Source of the DNA: Chaenocephalus aceratus
Lineage: Eukaryota; Chordata; Actinopteri; Perciformes; Channichthyidae
DNA: 64,000 nucleotides
Assembly: GCA_023974075.1 (NCBI GenBank)
Contig: JAMFTG010000488.1
Span: forward strand, 868,001 to 932,000
Reading direction: 5' to 3'
A model generated the notes under the pieces. It was given only the letters and a program-made list of their open reading frames with translations. It had not been told where the DNA came from and made no database searches. Shown in pieces: positions 1 to 12,600 of the stretch. Numbering within the stretch: position 1 is the stretch's first letter; each line of letters opens with the position of its first letter. Both the position numbers and the translations under genes were made by a program.

Positions 1-387
1 CTTGTGTTCTGACTTCTGTTCTACCCGGTTTAATCCAGAAACAACAAAGTCATACATTAGTATTGGCAGCAGTTATAAACTGCCTTCTCTAGTGTATAAA
101 ATGTGTGCTCCTCTTCTCTTGCGTGTAAAATATATATATATTTTACACATTTTAGAGACTCAACTATGATAAATACATGATATGAGTCTTATTTTCAGTT
201 CAGCTCGAGTTCGATAGATTCATGTTCAGGAACATTTTTATAATGTCTGCTGATAATTTGATCTTGAAGCTTGTTCTGGTTACATTAACTCCAGTAACAC
301 ATGTGTAGTTTGATTCACTGAGTCTAACTAATTGTTAACTTAAGTCATTAACTTTGATTCTAGTGTCTGGTGTGCTCTGTGTTTCAG

Positions 388-2016
388 TGGTTCAGGGTCA
401 GGATGGCTGGGGAGTGACTTACTCTTCTACTGAGATCTGTGCAGTGAAAGGATCAACAGTGGAGATGAGATGCAGCTACACATACCCATCTACATGGAGA
501 GGCAGAGTTAACAGAGTAGAGAAAACATTCTGGTTCACTAAACAGAAAGACGGTGAACCCGTAGAGCTGAACACAGACTCAGAGTATGCAGGTCGTGTAG
601 AGGATCTCTGTGAAAACAACATCTGCACTCTGAGAATCAGAAACCTGACAGAGAGCGACTCAGCTGAGTACAGGTTCAGGTTCAAAACAAACCAAGCTGC
701 ACACTGGGGTCCTCCAGTCACTTTGTCCATAACAGGTGTCTGAAAAATGTCCTCTTAAAACATTTAACATTTTATATTAATTTTGATACATGAACATTAT
801 TGATCTTTGTATTTGTCTAGCTTTATTCAGATCTCCAGGGGCCTATGCTACGAAGCTGGTTCAACCTAACCTGGATATGTTTGAGTTAGCCGGTTGGCCT
901 AATCCAAAACATACGCGCTCTCGCTAAACTGTCCGACGACGCTGGTTATCAAGTGGATCGCTCAAGCCAGCCGTGTCCTATCTAGTTAGGTGCGCGTTCA
1001 CATGAAAGGAGTGGTATCTGGAGCATTCGACCAATCACAACCTTGTTAAGCGCACTGACAGCGCAGCGTCATACTTCCTGAATGAAAAGTGAACTTTAAT
1101 ACTAGTCAAAAATGAAGAAGTTAAACTTTAAATATCCATGACTTAAACACTTGATCCAGGATCAAAGCCAGAGCTGCAGCTGCAAGGTGAATACAGCTGG
1201 GAACAGAAAAAGTGTTTGAATGCGTACATTAACAGGTTTATGATATCACTCCCCGTCTAACACACGATCTGACTTTAATTACATTTGTCTCGAGTGTTTC
1301 GTCAACTTAATGTGTTGCTTAAAATAATACTTCTGCATACAGTCTGTGACACTGTGAGTGTTGCACGGCCAGATACGGCTCAGCTGACTCAGATAAGGAG
1401 ATATATGATACATTATGAAGTGATATGCCGCGGACTGTACTTAATGTACTCTGATCCGGTTACTTATGTTGTGGCCGATATTTAAGTAAGCTTTCTTAAC
1501 GCTAATGTTATAATAGTCAGATTGCTCTGAAGATGGGAGGTGATATTCTATTAATGTTCACGTTCACACAGTCGGTGATTTTTGCCGGCCGTCTTTCCTG
1601 CAATGGCAGCTTTTCTGTATTTCCTTTCTCCTGTAATATGACTTGATCGCTTTAAACTCCGCACACTGAGCTCTGATTGGTCAGCAGGCAGTGCTTTCAC
1701 TGAGTTGATCTCTTAGCCTGCAACCTAACCTGGTCCCGACCAGGTTAGCTGCTTAGCATATATTACCATGGAGATCTAGCCTGCTAAAAAGAGAACCAGC
1801 TTCGGATGACCGGAAAGCCGGAGTTTTCCCTTTAGCCGGCTAAGCGAAAATCCTGCTTCGCAGTATACCCCCCAGGTGGAGGTGAGCAGATCAGGATTGT
1901 CTACTCTCCTTCAGTGTCTCAGCAGTTGAAGGAAGTGAAGGAAGACACATCTCTTTATGCAGACAGTTATTCCTGTGCTTTGAAGGGATATGAGGACTTC
2001 CCCTCTCCTTCTGTGT
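388..2016 (+). pseudogene. CD22/Siglec-like receptor, copy A (broken partial gene)
   Basis: The V-set exon (388-735, 348 nt, phase 1 to phase 1) is intact. It reads on from a TTTCAG acceptor and ends at a GT donor. It encodes the V domain found in copies B and C, with E-strand Cys (motif NICTLRI) and F-strand YRFRF. The next (C2) exon starts at 831 but is split by a 1,034-bp transposon (839-1872). It resumes at 1876 and ends at 2016 with the same GTGAGT donor as its paralogues. Against copy B it lacks about 40 net bases after CAGCAGTTG plus another 21 bases near 1961, so the frame is lost. Its 5' flank matches copy C (24.36-24.44 kb reversed) and its 3' flank matches copy B (2040-2345 versus 11218-11520, then on at 11993). 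No signal exon for it lies in the window. I infer a tandem duplicate that has decayed. Confidence 0.85.
839..1872. mobile_element. Non-autonomous PIF/Harbinger-like element inside copy A exon
   Basis: It is bounded by imperfect terminal inverted repeats (left GGGCCTATGCTACGAAGC, right end reversed GGGGTATACTGCGAAGC) and a 3-bp CAG direct duplication (836-838 and 1873-1875). Copy B supplies the empty site (9961 onward). A 3-bp CWG/TWA duplication with G-rich TIRs is the PIF/Harbinger pattern. No transposase frame survives; the 66-aa frame at 1285-1485 is not recognisable. Confidence 0.75.
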
Positions 2017-2345
2017 GTGAGTTCACTCAAAGTCTTCCACTAACATAATAACATTAACATACAGTATAAAATATATCATCATTGCACTCATTTATCTATT
2101 TACCCACCAGAGGTCGCCAGCAGACATGGCAGTGTCCAAAGACACTGAACCAGGGCTCTAGGTTTTCTGTTTGATTTTAAAATAGATATAATCTAGCTAC
2201 GAGGGATGCTACTAGAAAGAAGAATACACGGGAATTATGAAGGAAACTTCTTCCATGACATAAAAATTAACTCTTTCCCTCAAAGTTTTTAGATTTCTGA
2301 TAAAGGATGGATTCATGTTAACCACCAGTTTTATTAAACTATCTC

Positions 2346-2650
2346 TCCCAGCATACACGCGGTTTGACTGGCTAGCGCTTGTACTGGCAGATTTGTATAA
2401 ACGGGATTTCATTGGCTGACGCTTCTGCCGAGGTGCCAAAAGTTGAACATTGCTCAACTTTTGAAGCGAGCAACGCCAGCAACGCTCCACATCGCTTCCC
2501 AAAATACAGTTCTGGTAAAAGTGACGTCACCCCATTCAAAGTGAATGGGCAGAAGCGTTGGAAGCTTTAACGCACCCCACCGTGTGGACGGGCCGTCACA
2601 GTAGCACTGCGGCAAAAACCTCGTGGAGGGAAAAAAAAAAAAAAAAACAT
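2346..2650. mobile_element. Short repeat-derived segment at the break of copy A
   Basis: Homology to copy B stops at about 2346. The sequence up to about 2600 ends in a GTGTGGACGGGCC motif common in fish MITEs, then an A-rich run (2630-2647). No gene was seen. It is probably a decayed DNA transposon next to the retroelement that follows. Confidence 0.35.
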
Positions 2651-2651
2651 C

Positions 2652-3769
2652 TTGGAATATCACCCCTCCACTCCCATTATCATCCCTCAGCTAGCAGCTG
2701 CGCTATCTACTCACCCAGATTCCGTGTTTGTTGACTATCTCCTGTCAGGGCTCTCCCAAGGCTTCAGGGTAGGGGTCCAAAGCGGACATTACCGATGCCT
2801 TCAAAATCATCCCCATTCGTCCGTCTCAGTGGAATTCGTTCGGTATTAAGTGGGAGTCCAAACTCTATTTTCGCCGTTCGCCTGACCTTCGGGTGCAGAA
2901 GCAGCCCCTGCATCTTCAACTCCTTCTCGGAAGCGCTCTGCTGGATCCTGCTGAACATCGTCAGAATCCCCTCCGTCCTTCACCTACTGGACGACTCCTC
3001 CCCATAGTCCCGCCACAGGACAGCTCAGGGATCTCACTGGCCAAGCTTAAACACTGCTTCAGGAGTTAGATGTCCCTCTCTCCAAAGAGAAAACGTTAGG
3101 TCCCGACACACGCTTAGAGTTCCTAGGCATCATCCTCGACTCCATAGACATGAAGGCGTCTCTCTCCTCCGACAAATTGCAGCGTATCCGGGACATCACC
3201 AAGTCATACTGCGAGCAACAAGTTATCACAAAACAACAGTTGCTCTCCCTTCTCGGACACCTCAACTTCGCCATGCACGTCATCCCCCAGGGGCGCTCGC
3301 TCATCTCCCGCCTCCTGGACGCAGCATCAGCGGTCGACAAACTCCATGACTGCGTTTTCTTAGACGAAGGCTGCCGCTCAGACCTACGTTTCTGGTCCCT
3401 CCTGCTCGCCCACTGGAACGGAGTTACTTCCTTTTACGATGACCTCGTGCGTTCCTCTGACTCAATGAGGTTCTTCACGGATGCCGCCCCATCCGTGGGT
3501 TTTGGGGGTTTCTTCCAGGGAGAGTGGTTCGCAGGGTCATGGCCCCCGTCAATTTCTACCTAAAGCAAGTTCTCATTAAATCCGGCCTATCACCTACATC
3601 ATACCCGGGACATTCCTTCAGGATAGGTGCAGCCACCTCTGCTGCTAATCAAGGTCTCTCTACCTCATCCCTACAACAACTAGGACGGTGGTCCTCCTCC
3701 GCCTTCACAACCTACATTCGCCCGGACATCAGCGCCGTACTGGCTTCCCAAAGATCTCTCAGACCCTAA
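2652..3769 (+). pseudogene. DIRS/Ngaro-like tyrosine-recombinase retrotransposon, RT-RNaseH-YR remnant
   Basis: Three adjoining frames carry pieces of one pol polyprotein. 2652-3007 holds the start (LAAALSTHP, VDYLLSGLSQGF) and RT pieces (FGCRSSPCIF, LHLLDDS) in different frames. 3150-3563 holds RT end plus RNase H (FTDAAPSVGFGG...GEWFAGSWP). 3524-3769 holds the C-terminal third of a tyrosine recombinase (GHSFRIGAATSAA...LGRWSSSAF..YIR), including the HxxR-type motif and the catalytic Tyr. The front of the recombinase is deleted: RNase H jumps straight into it at about 3530. Several frameshifts make it non-functional. An RT plus RNase H plus YR set without a DDE integrase is diagnostic of DIRS-like elements. 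The small size fits an internally deleted copy. Confidence 0.85.
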
Positions 3770-4029
3770 CTATGGTATCTATGCATATAACTGGTGGTGG
3801 TTCATAACACGTCTACACGTATACATGTCTCATTATGGTATCGGATTTCAAACTGCATTCCTGTCCTAGTCCGTGGGCCCCCGCCCACAGGGAACAATGT
3901 CTCGTCTCACGCTGCACCTACATGTAACGGGCTTCATCTCATGCACGCAGGTATCCAAATCCCAGGCCCTTGCTCAAATGTGTCCGTGTAAAATGTATAT
4001 CCTGCGAAGTCAGATGTGGACCGGGGGTC

Positions 4030-4180
4030 CCCGTAGACTTCGGTCTCGTGGACTGCTGGTCCCAGAAGCCTTCGGTCTCGTGGACTTGGGCCATCGTACA
4101 CTTCGGTGTCCTGGCTTCGGGCCACCGTACACTTCGGTGTTGTGGACGTTGGGCCACCGTACACTTCGGTGTCAGTTACA
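4030..4180. repeat. Short tandem repeat in DIRS/Ngaro-like 3' region
   Basis: About four imperfect units carry the core CACTTCGGTGT preceded by GGGCCACCGTA; the first units read CTTCGGTCTCGTGGAC. It sits 260 bp after the recombinase stop. DIRS-like elements carry split or repeated terminal sequences, so this may be part of the element. The apparent ORFs here on both strands are shadows of the repeat. Confidence 0.6.
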
Positions 4181-4369
4181 AAACAAGATCCCTGCTCCGG
4201 CAGGACGTTCGACCTTCGGGCGGCGTAGTCAAGCCCTGCTAGTCAGGTCGTTTTCAGATAAGACCGGCACTGATTTCGGCAGTCAGAGTCTCAGCATGAC
4301 CCGTAAGCTCCGGCAGTGATTCCGGCCCAATGCCGCATACATATGTTAATCTATTATTTCATCCCCAGA

Positions 4370-4640
4370 TCACCACAGTCACCCCACAAGGTAAGAAACT
4401 CAGTTCATCTCAGTATTTCATACTTCACTGGTTTTGGGGATTTCATCGGAGCGGTTCTTTCCCTCCTGAATGATTATCCTGCAAACCGGGGCCTTATCGC
4501 CAAACACCATTCCATTCTCCTTTTGTATTATCATGGCAATCATTTCATTCATATGACGTGTAAACAATAAATATGTATTCCTTACATCACGTCTCTCCGG
4601 TTTGAACTGTCAATGCAAGGAAGTTGCATTGTCCATGGTC
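4370..4640 (+). repeat. Element 3' end shared with 59.09-59.43 kb
   Basis: The run TTCATCGGAGCGGTTCTTTC and about 180 bases after it match 59228-59410 at roughly three quarters identity by eye. Both contain AATAAA-like signals followed by CATCACGTCTCTCC or CATAACGTCTCTCC. Two dispersed copies with the same end indicate the 3' terminus of one repeat family, probably the tyrosine-recombinase retroelement just upstream. Confidence 0.6.
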
Positions 4641-4789
4641 CTGAACTACAAATTATAAATGTAACATTTCAGCAATCAGCATTGAAACAGGTGCTACCTT
4701 GGTGGCACTGAGGAGAGGGCCACTCGCAAGTCCTGTTCAACAGAGAGCCGTGACCTCCTGTTGTTCTTCATGTAAATTATAGAGAACGC

Positions 4790-6420
4790 CAACTCCAGAG
4801 ATGGGGTCGTTACTAAAGAAATGTAATATATTACATATTATTTTTAAAAAAGTAATATATTACACTACTTCGTTACTATCTACATAAAGTAACTCGTTAC
4901 TTTACTCGCCGAGCACGTACAAACTGCGCATGCGTGAGTGGCAATAACTTTCCTTACCAGCAGGCGGCGGTAGTGTGTATTTGTCATTCGAAACAGACAA
5001 CAACCGGAAGACAGAGAAGAAGAACAGACTACGTGATATAAACAAACAACAAATAGCGTGTGCGGTAGCTTCACCTTAGGGCCCTTCTCACTTCTCTTAT
5101 TTTTCATCTCCTCGCTCCTCGGTCTCGGTCTCACCGGAAGTTGATTTGTCTGCGCCATCTTGAGTCCCAGTGGCCTTATTTCTGCCGGAGGACCGAGGAG
5201 CGATAACGGAGGAGCTATAACCGAGGAACCACCAGACCATCCTCCGATGAAATCCTCAGCCACTCGCCCCGCCCCCTTACTGTGTATCGCTCACTGATTG
5301 GACGAGGCAGCGCATGCACTGATCTGATGCTTCTTGACATGAGAGCAGTTTCCCAGCGGAGTGAAGAAAACACATGAACCTCACGGGACTCACTCCTCAG
5401 TTTATACCGTGTTTTGTTTCAATTCATGTTTCATTTAGTTACAAACATGTGATATATGTGAACAACAACGTGGTCGAAAATCATTTTCTTCATTTATTGG
5501 AAACATTTTCATGATCGCTTTTTTCGTTTATACATTTTAAGAATGGTGTTTATCTTTTTTGAGAATGAGTTCTTATTTTATTTCATGTATTTGGGTCTAC
5601 AACAGATGATACTAATGTTTGTGTCAGTAAACGTGTACTAACAGGGTGTGTGTGGAAATAACGGGGACAGAGCTGCTGTCAGACGATCAGCTGTGCAGCG
5701 TCTTCACAAACGGACGTCGCTTCACGTGACGCTCCGGAGGAAAGGACGTCCCATTGCTCTTAAAACTCATTTCCCTGCTTCTCGTGGTTTCCTTGCGTCT
5801 CTCCATGCTTCCCTGGTGGGAGGGACTAGTCGCAGGGAAACGACGCAAGTGAAGGACGCAAGGAATCCATTTAACCGAAGTGAGAAGGACCCTGTGTGAG
5901 GCCTCGTTTAACTTGTGTTTTGTTTATTGTTAGGAAATGTGCTCCAGTTTACCTTTTTGTGTATTGTTTAATTTAGTCACTTTCTTTTCGAAGAAAGTTG
6001 TTCTTAGTTACTTTAAGTTTGTTTTGCAAATTGGCTGGTGAGCCTCTTTTCTTTATTAATTAAAGCATCACTTTGTGGCTTCAGCAGTCAGTTTCCTCTC
6101 CTTTTTCTCTCGCCCGGTTATTTTTGGGTTTTGTTACTTCCCTTTGTACCCCTAGTTTAGGAGGGAACGTACCACTTATAATTAATAATATGCCCTTCAT
6201 CCTGTTCAGTTAAGCTGCCTCGTGGTTCACGGGTCAATGCGTTCCTGCTCCTTCACTCCACCTGCAGACTGTGTGACGACGTCCTCAGTGCTCAGAGAGA
6301 TCAACTGTTATTCTCTTCTTCATTTAAATGCTCTTTTCTGGTGTCAGTGGAATATCGGCAGTGAAACAAATGTTTAACCGAAGTATCTTTTAATGTGTAC
6401 TTTTTTAAAACAAAACGTTG
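4790..6420. other. Gene-free stretch with transposon-like sequence
   Basis: 4795-4910 is an AT-rich run with repeated GTAATATATTAC and GTTACT motifs, typical of fish hAT-like MITE ends (AGAGATGGGG at 4798). 4910-6300 shows no supported exon. Small frames at 4880-5263 (-) and 5648-5899 (+) have no recognisable domain. Confidence 0.4.
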
Positions 6421-6424
6421 TTGT

Positions 6425-6580
6425 GTAATGGGTGTTACTGGCATTTGGCTCATCATGCATATCAATAATCTAAAGAGGAAGGACATCTAGTCTTTTAAAA
6501 GCCTGATATCCGTCTTCTGCTTATTGAGGAAAGACATCTTTGAACACGTCGTTCCTCCTTCACTGTGAGTAGAAACAGTT
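6425..6580 (+). promoter_or_regulatory. Conserved 5' flank / untranslated exon of copy B
   Basis: About 150 bases upstream of the coding start (ATTTGGCTCATCATGCAT..., GATATCCGT..., GAACACGTCGTTCC) are conserved in inverted order at 25310-25460 upstream of copy C. The block ends with CACTGTGAGTAG, a good splice donor. Copy B resumes before its ATG with TTTATAG acceptors at about 6640. I infer a promoter and 5' untranslated exon shared by the paralogues. Confidence 0.55.
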
Positions 6581-6651
6581 TATTGATGTAATGATTCTGG
6601 AAACCTCCTGTGAACATTATTTAATCTGACATGTTTTATAGTCTCACAGAG

Positions 6652-9600
6652 ATGAGAGGAGCAGCTATGAGTCTCACTGCAGCAGCGAGTGGATTAGTTG
6701 TCTTCCTGCTCTCTGTGTCAGGTACTGTACATCTACACTCACATTCATCACATGAACAGAGGGGATTCTGGGAAATGTGGGACTTGTTAAAATCAGGTCA
6801 CATGTGGGAATACGTGGATCGGAGTTGGATGAAATGCAAACTTTCCAGAAATATTAAAAATATATGTTTTGTGTAGCTTTGTTGAAACGGGTAGATGTTA
6901 CCAAGTTTTAGTAGTTTTTTAGTGTTACATGTAAAGGATATTTGTACAAATATCTTTCCTGTATTGGTCAACGTCATTTTAACTTATCTGTGTGCTTATT
7001 ACTCTCACACGCTTCAAACTGAGAATATTGTTCATTCATAACTGTTCCCTCCTCTTCATGTATAACATTTTGCTTTGTTGTATTTTTAAGATGAACCTGG
7101 TTAAAATGTTTCTGTCGTTTTCATAAAATGTTAGTGTTTTCGAGGGATATTTTCTAACAAGTCATTTCATACTGTCTCAACTTCTCTCATGTCTACACTC
7201 TGCACCAAACCCTTCTAGTTCCTTCTCTCCTCTTTGATCACAGTGTTATATTCCCACACCCTGAGTTAAAAGCAGTCTACTTCTTTTTCTTATCTGTATA
7301 TCTGACAGAAGCTGCTCTCACCTCAGTGCTCTGCATTTATTTTAATTGTTCACACTCAGCAGCAACCTGACTAACTCTGAGCGAACAGAGAGGGAACTGT
7401 ACAAGAAAAGCACAGATTTGTACATTGAATAATATTCCTAATATGTTACTGTTCATGCATCTTAACACATTGTGTTTGGACTTATGGTCTCGTTTAATTC
7501 AATCAATCAATCAATCAATGTTTATTTATATAGCCCAATATCACAAATGTTACATTTGTCTCAGTGGTCTTCACAGTGTGTACAGAATATCAGTATGACA
7601 ATACGACACCCTCTGTCCTTAGACCCTCACATCGTACAAGGAAAAACTTCCAAAGAAAACCCAGTTTAAAGGGAAAAATGGGAGAAACCTCAGGGAGAGC
7701 AACAGAGGAGGGATCCCTCTCCCAGGACGGACAGACGTGCAATAGATGCCGTGTGTAAATTGAAAAGATAATACATTTGCAACATAGGTAGTCCAGATGT
7801 TTGGGAATGCATGTGTGTATAATAGGAAGATGAATCCACGAGGATATCCATCCAGGACCTATGATCCAGGACCACAGCCACGACTCAAGATCCAGTGCTC
7901 GCGATCCAGGACACAGGACCGCAGGATCATCCATGACTCCGGATCCCAGCGTATATAGACACCAAAAAGAAAGACATTTGGGGAAGCTGGGTTAATCGGA
8001 ACATGAGTGTACACGGGTATAGACAGAGAGAAGGAAGAAGTAAGATGTCCCCCGACAAACTAAGCCTATATCAGCAAAACTAGGGGCTGAATCTAATCAG
8101 CCCTAACTATAAGCTTTATCAAAAAGGAAGGTCTTAAGCGCACTCTTAAAAACGGATAGGGTGTCTGCCGCCCGAACACAAACTGGAAGCTGATTCCACA
8201 AATGTGGAGCTTGATAAGAAAAGGCTCTGGCTCCCATTGTACTTTTAAAGATTCTAGGAACAACCAACAACCCTGCATTCTTGGAACGCAATGCCCTAGT
8301 AGGACAGTAGGGTATAATGAGTTCTTTAAGGTAAGATGGCGCCTGCCCATTAAGGGCTTTGTAGGCGAGAAGAAGAATTTTAAATTCTATCCTGTGTTCT
8401 ATAGGGAGCCAGTGTAAGGCAGCCAGAACAGGAGTAATGTGGTCCCTTTTCCTAACTCTGGTTAGTACACGAGCCGCAGCATTTTGAATCAGCTGAAGCG
8501 ACTTGATTGACTTCTTGGTACTCCCTGATAATAAAGAGTTACAATAATCCAGCCTAGAAGTAACAAATGCATGGACTAGTTTCTCTGCATCGTTTTGAGG
8601 CAAGATATGCCTGATTTTTGCAATGTTACGTAGATGGAAGTAGGCGGTCCTTGAAATTGATTTTATGTGGGCGTTAAAGGATAAATCCTGATCAAATATA
8701 ACACCAAGATTCCTTACAGTCTCACTGGAGGCCAAATTAATGCCATCCATAGTTAGTATGTCTTTAGATAATTTGTTTCGTAGATTCTTCGGGCCAAGTA
8801 CAATAACTTCAGTTTTGGTCGTGTTTAACATCAAAAAGTTTAAGGTCATCCACGTTTTTAAGTCCTTAAGGCAGTCTTGAATTTTATTTAGATGATTAAT
8901 TTCATCAGGCTTGATTGATAAATATAGTTGAGTATCATCCGCATAACAATGAAAGTTTACAGAATGATTCCTTATAATATTGCCTAACGGAAGCATATAT
9001 AATGTGAACAAAATAGGTCCGAGCACTGAGCCCTGTGGCACTCCATGGCTAACTTTGGTTTGCGTGGAAGATTCATCGTTAACACGTACAAACTGAGAGC
9101 GTTCAGATAGATAGGACCTAAACCAGCCTAAAGCAGTTCCCTGTATGCCAACTAAGTGCTCTAGTCTTCAATTCAGCAACAAAGTCATACATTAGTATTT
9201 GCAGCAGTTATCAACTCCCTTAAAATGAGTTAACAGGTGACTTGATGTGCTCCCCTTCTCTAGTGTATAAGATGTATATATTTTTTACATTTTAGAAACT
9301 CAACTTCCATAAAAACATGATATAGTTCTCATTATCAGTTCAGCTCTAGTTAGATAGATTCATGTTTATAATAATGTCTGCTGATAATTGCAGATCTTGA
9401 AGTTATAGTTACAACAACTCCATAAACACATTTGTAGTTTGATGCACTGTTTGTTATTAACCAATTGTTAACTTAAGTTATTAACTTTGATCATAGTTTC
9501 TGATGTGCTCTGTGTTTCAGTGGTTCAGGGTCTGGATGGCTGGGGAGTGACTTACTCTTCTACTGAGATCTGTGCAGTGAAAGGATCAACAGTGGAGATG

Positions 9601-12600
9601 AGATGCAGCTACACATACCCATCTCGATGGAAAGGAAGTGAAAACACAGTACAGAACACATTCTGGTTCACTAAATGGAAAGATGGTGTACCTGTAGATG
9701 TGACCACAGACTCAGAGTATGCAGGTCGTGTAGAGGATCGCTGTGAAAACAACATCTGCACTCTGAGAATCAGAAACCTGACAGAGAGCGACTCAGCTGA
9801 GCACAGGTTCAGGTTCAAAACAAACCAAGATGGATTCAGGGGTATTCCAGTCACTTTGTCCGTCACAGGTATCTGAAAATGTCCTTCTGAGATATTTAAA
9901 ATGTTATTTTAATTTCTATTTTTAAACATGTTTTTTTTGTGAAATTATACCTTTATTCAGATCTCCAGCTGCAGGTGAGCAGATCAGGATCGTCTACTCA
10001 CCTTCAGTGTCTCAGCAGTTGTCCACCTGGTCATACTTCCTACATCTGGTCTAAGAACAGACAGGAAGTGAAGGAAGACACATCTCCTTATGCATACTTC
10101 ATATATGATCCAGCAGACAGTTATTCCTGTGCTTTGAAGGGATATGAGGACTTCCCCTCTCCTGCAGTGTGTGAGTTCACTCAAAGTCTTCCACTAACAC
10201 AGTGGTTCTCAAAGTGGTGGGCGCAGAGGCATGCCAGGGGGGGCGCGAGAGACCAGGAGGAAAAATGGCTATAAAAAAAAAAAAAAGATTACAAAAAAAA
10301 ATTGAAAAATTATTGATTCGAAAATAATATGATATAGATGGTACAGTACTATTACGTCTGGGTCTCTGTGTTTCAATAAAGCTCGGCTCTGTGTGTGTGT
10401 GGAACGAGCCATTTTGTGTGTGTGAGCAAGAGAGCGAGAGCGTACCGGTACCGGCGATCGTTGTTGTTAGCTTCTGGTGCTAGCGAGCTAGGCTAACGGA
10501 TATAAGGAGTTTTTTCAACAACAAAGTGGAGGAGAGTCCTCTCCTGTCAGACTGAGAGGCTCAGTGAGCTAAAGGACTCTCTCAGTTTTATCTCAGTGGG
10601 TCTCAAACGTTTGGGTCACCATTAATGTAAACAATTATTTCCGAGGCACACGTTTATATGATCATTATAGTTATAAAAAAATAAGAGAATAAATGAAAAA
10701 CAGCTATGAAATACTATATGACAATAAAACAAGAATAACGTTTAAAAGGGTGATTTATAAAATATCTATAAAGAAAAAGTAAATATGTTTACAGTTCTGT
10801 TTCATATGGGTGTTGAGAGATGTATCCATAGATCTCTTCATTTTGCTCTGAAAGTGCACCAGATTGATGCTTTTAACTTCAATGTTTAAAAATAAATCCA
10901 CACACCACCTATAAAGATAGCACTTTACCCCAGCTTATACCTATATGCCGTGAGCTGATTATCGAGCCTTCATTGTAACTGTCACACTGTGTATATGCGT
11001 GGCGAGTGTTGCAGTAGAAACTTCCACTGTAGCGCCCGGTACATTAATGGGAAACCCTAAATGTTTGAGCACCCTCTATGAAATGTCAAGCTACCCCACA
11101 CTACCCCCAAAATAAATCTCTGGCGCCGCCACTGAGCCTGACTATTTGTGTTGGGGGGGACCCGACTTTTTTTTTCTCCAAAGGGGGGGCCTGACAGAAA
11201 AAGTTTGAGAACCACTGCACTAACATAATAACATTAACATACAGTATAAAATATATCATCATTGCACTCATTTATCTATTTACCCACCAGAGGTTGCCAG
11301 CAGACATGGCAGTGTCCAAAGACACTGAACCAGGGCTCTAGGTTTTCTGTTCGATTATAAAATATGTAAAATATACTCTTGCTACGAGAGATGCTACTAG
11401 AAAGAAGAATACACGAGAATTATGAAGGAAACTTCTTCCATGACATAAAGATTAACTCTTTGCCTCAAAGTTTTTAGATTTATGATAAAGGATGGAATCA
11501 AGTTAACCACCCACTCTGTGTTTTATTAATCCTTAGATGCATATCGGGTCTTTTTTGACCCGGTGAGGTGGTTTTCGTGAAGTATCTTTGTAATTACATT
11601 TTTATAAAATTTCATATTCCAGCTATTCCTCAAAAAACATGTTTTGGATATCAGGCCATTCAAATTGAAAATGTAAATGTTATACATTTAAAGAAATTGT
11701 AGTTTTTGTATTACCACCACAAGCTTCCATAACTGGGTCAAAATGACCCGCATGCATTTTCTATAGAATTTCGTTTTTTTTCTCCAAAATGTAAAAAGTT
11801 TCTAAAATTATAAATAGAGAAAAATTAAATATAAAATATTTATATTTTAACCCAAATATAATATTAAATATTATAAAGGACAACAATGGCAAAAGGACAA
11901 CAATGGCATAAAAACACATATTATTCTAATACGGGTCTTTTTTGACCCACTTATGGAAGAGTGTAGGGTCCAGTCACTCGTGCATCTAAGGGTTAAACTA
12001 TTTCTCATTTAAAATATCCTCCACTGTGGAATTAAAATGTGAAATGTGTTCATGTTATCTCCTCCAGATGCTCCAAAGCTTTAAAATGTTTTGCATTGTG
12101 TTTGTGAAAAACTGTTCCTGCTTTGTGCCTCTGGACATTTGCAAGTTGACATATCTACTTTAAAGTTAATAACTTTAAACACTTATCCTCCAGATGCTCC
12201 AAAGCTCCCCTCTGTGTCAGTGAGTCCCTCTGCTGAGATAGAGAAGGGCAGTTCAGTGACTCTGACCTGTAGCAGTGATGCTAACCCAGCAGCTAACTAC
12301 ACCTGGTACAAGGAGGATGAAGACTCTCCAAAAGCTTCAGGACAGATCTTCACCATCACTGACTTCAGAGCTGAACACAGTGGGAGCTATTCCTGTGGAG
12401 CCCAGAACGAGTTAGGACGTAGCAACTCCACCTTTCATCTGAGGGTTGTGGCAGGTAAGTTCTCCACATTCACCAGACCTGATTCACTTTGTAATATGAA
12501 GCAACCCAAGCTTATTCAACATGTCAGTGTTCAGGGAGGAACCTCCATGGTGTCAGAGGTGGATCACACTGACAATGTGATTTATCAATCTATAGTTAGA

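Noticed and set aside
5648..5899. 83-codon frame near 5.7 kb as a small gene
   Set aside because: No homology, start context or splice signals. Adjacent GC-rich motifs look like a decayed transposon.
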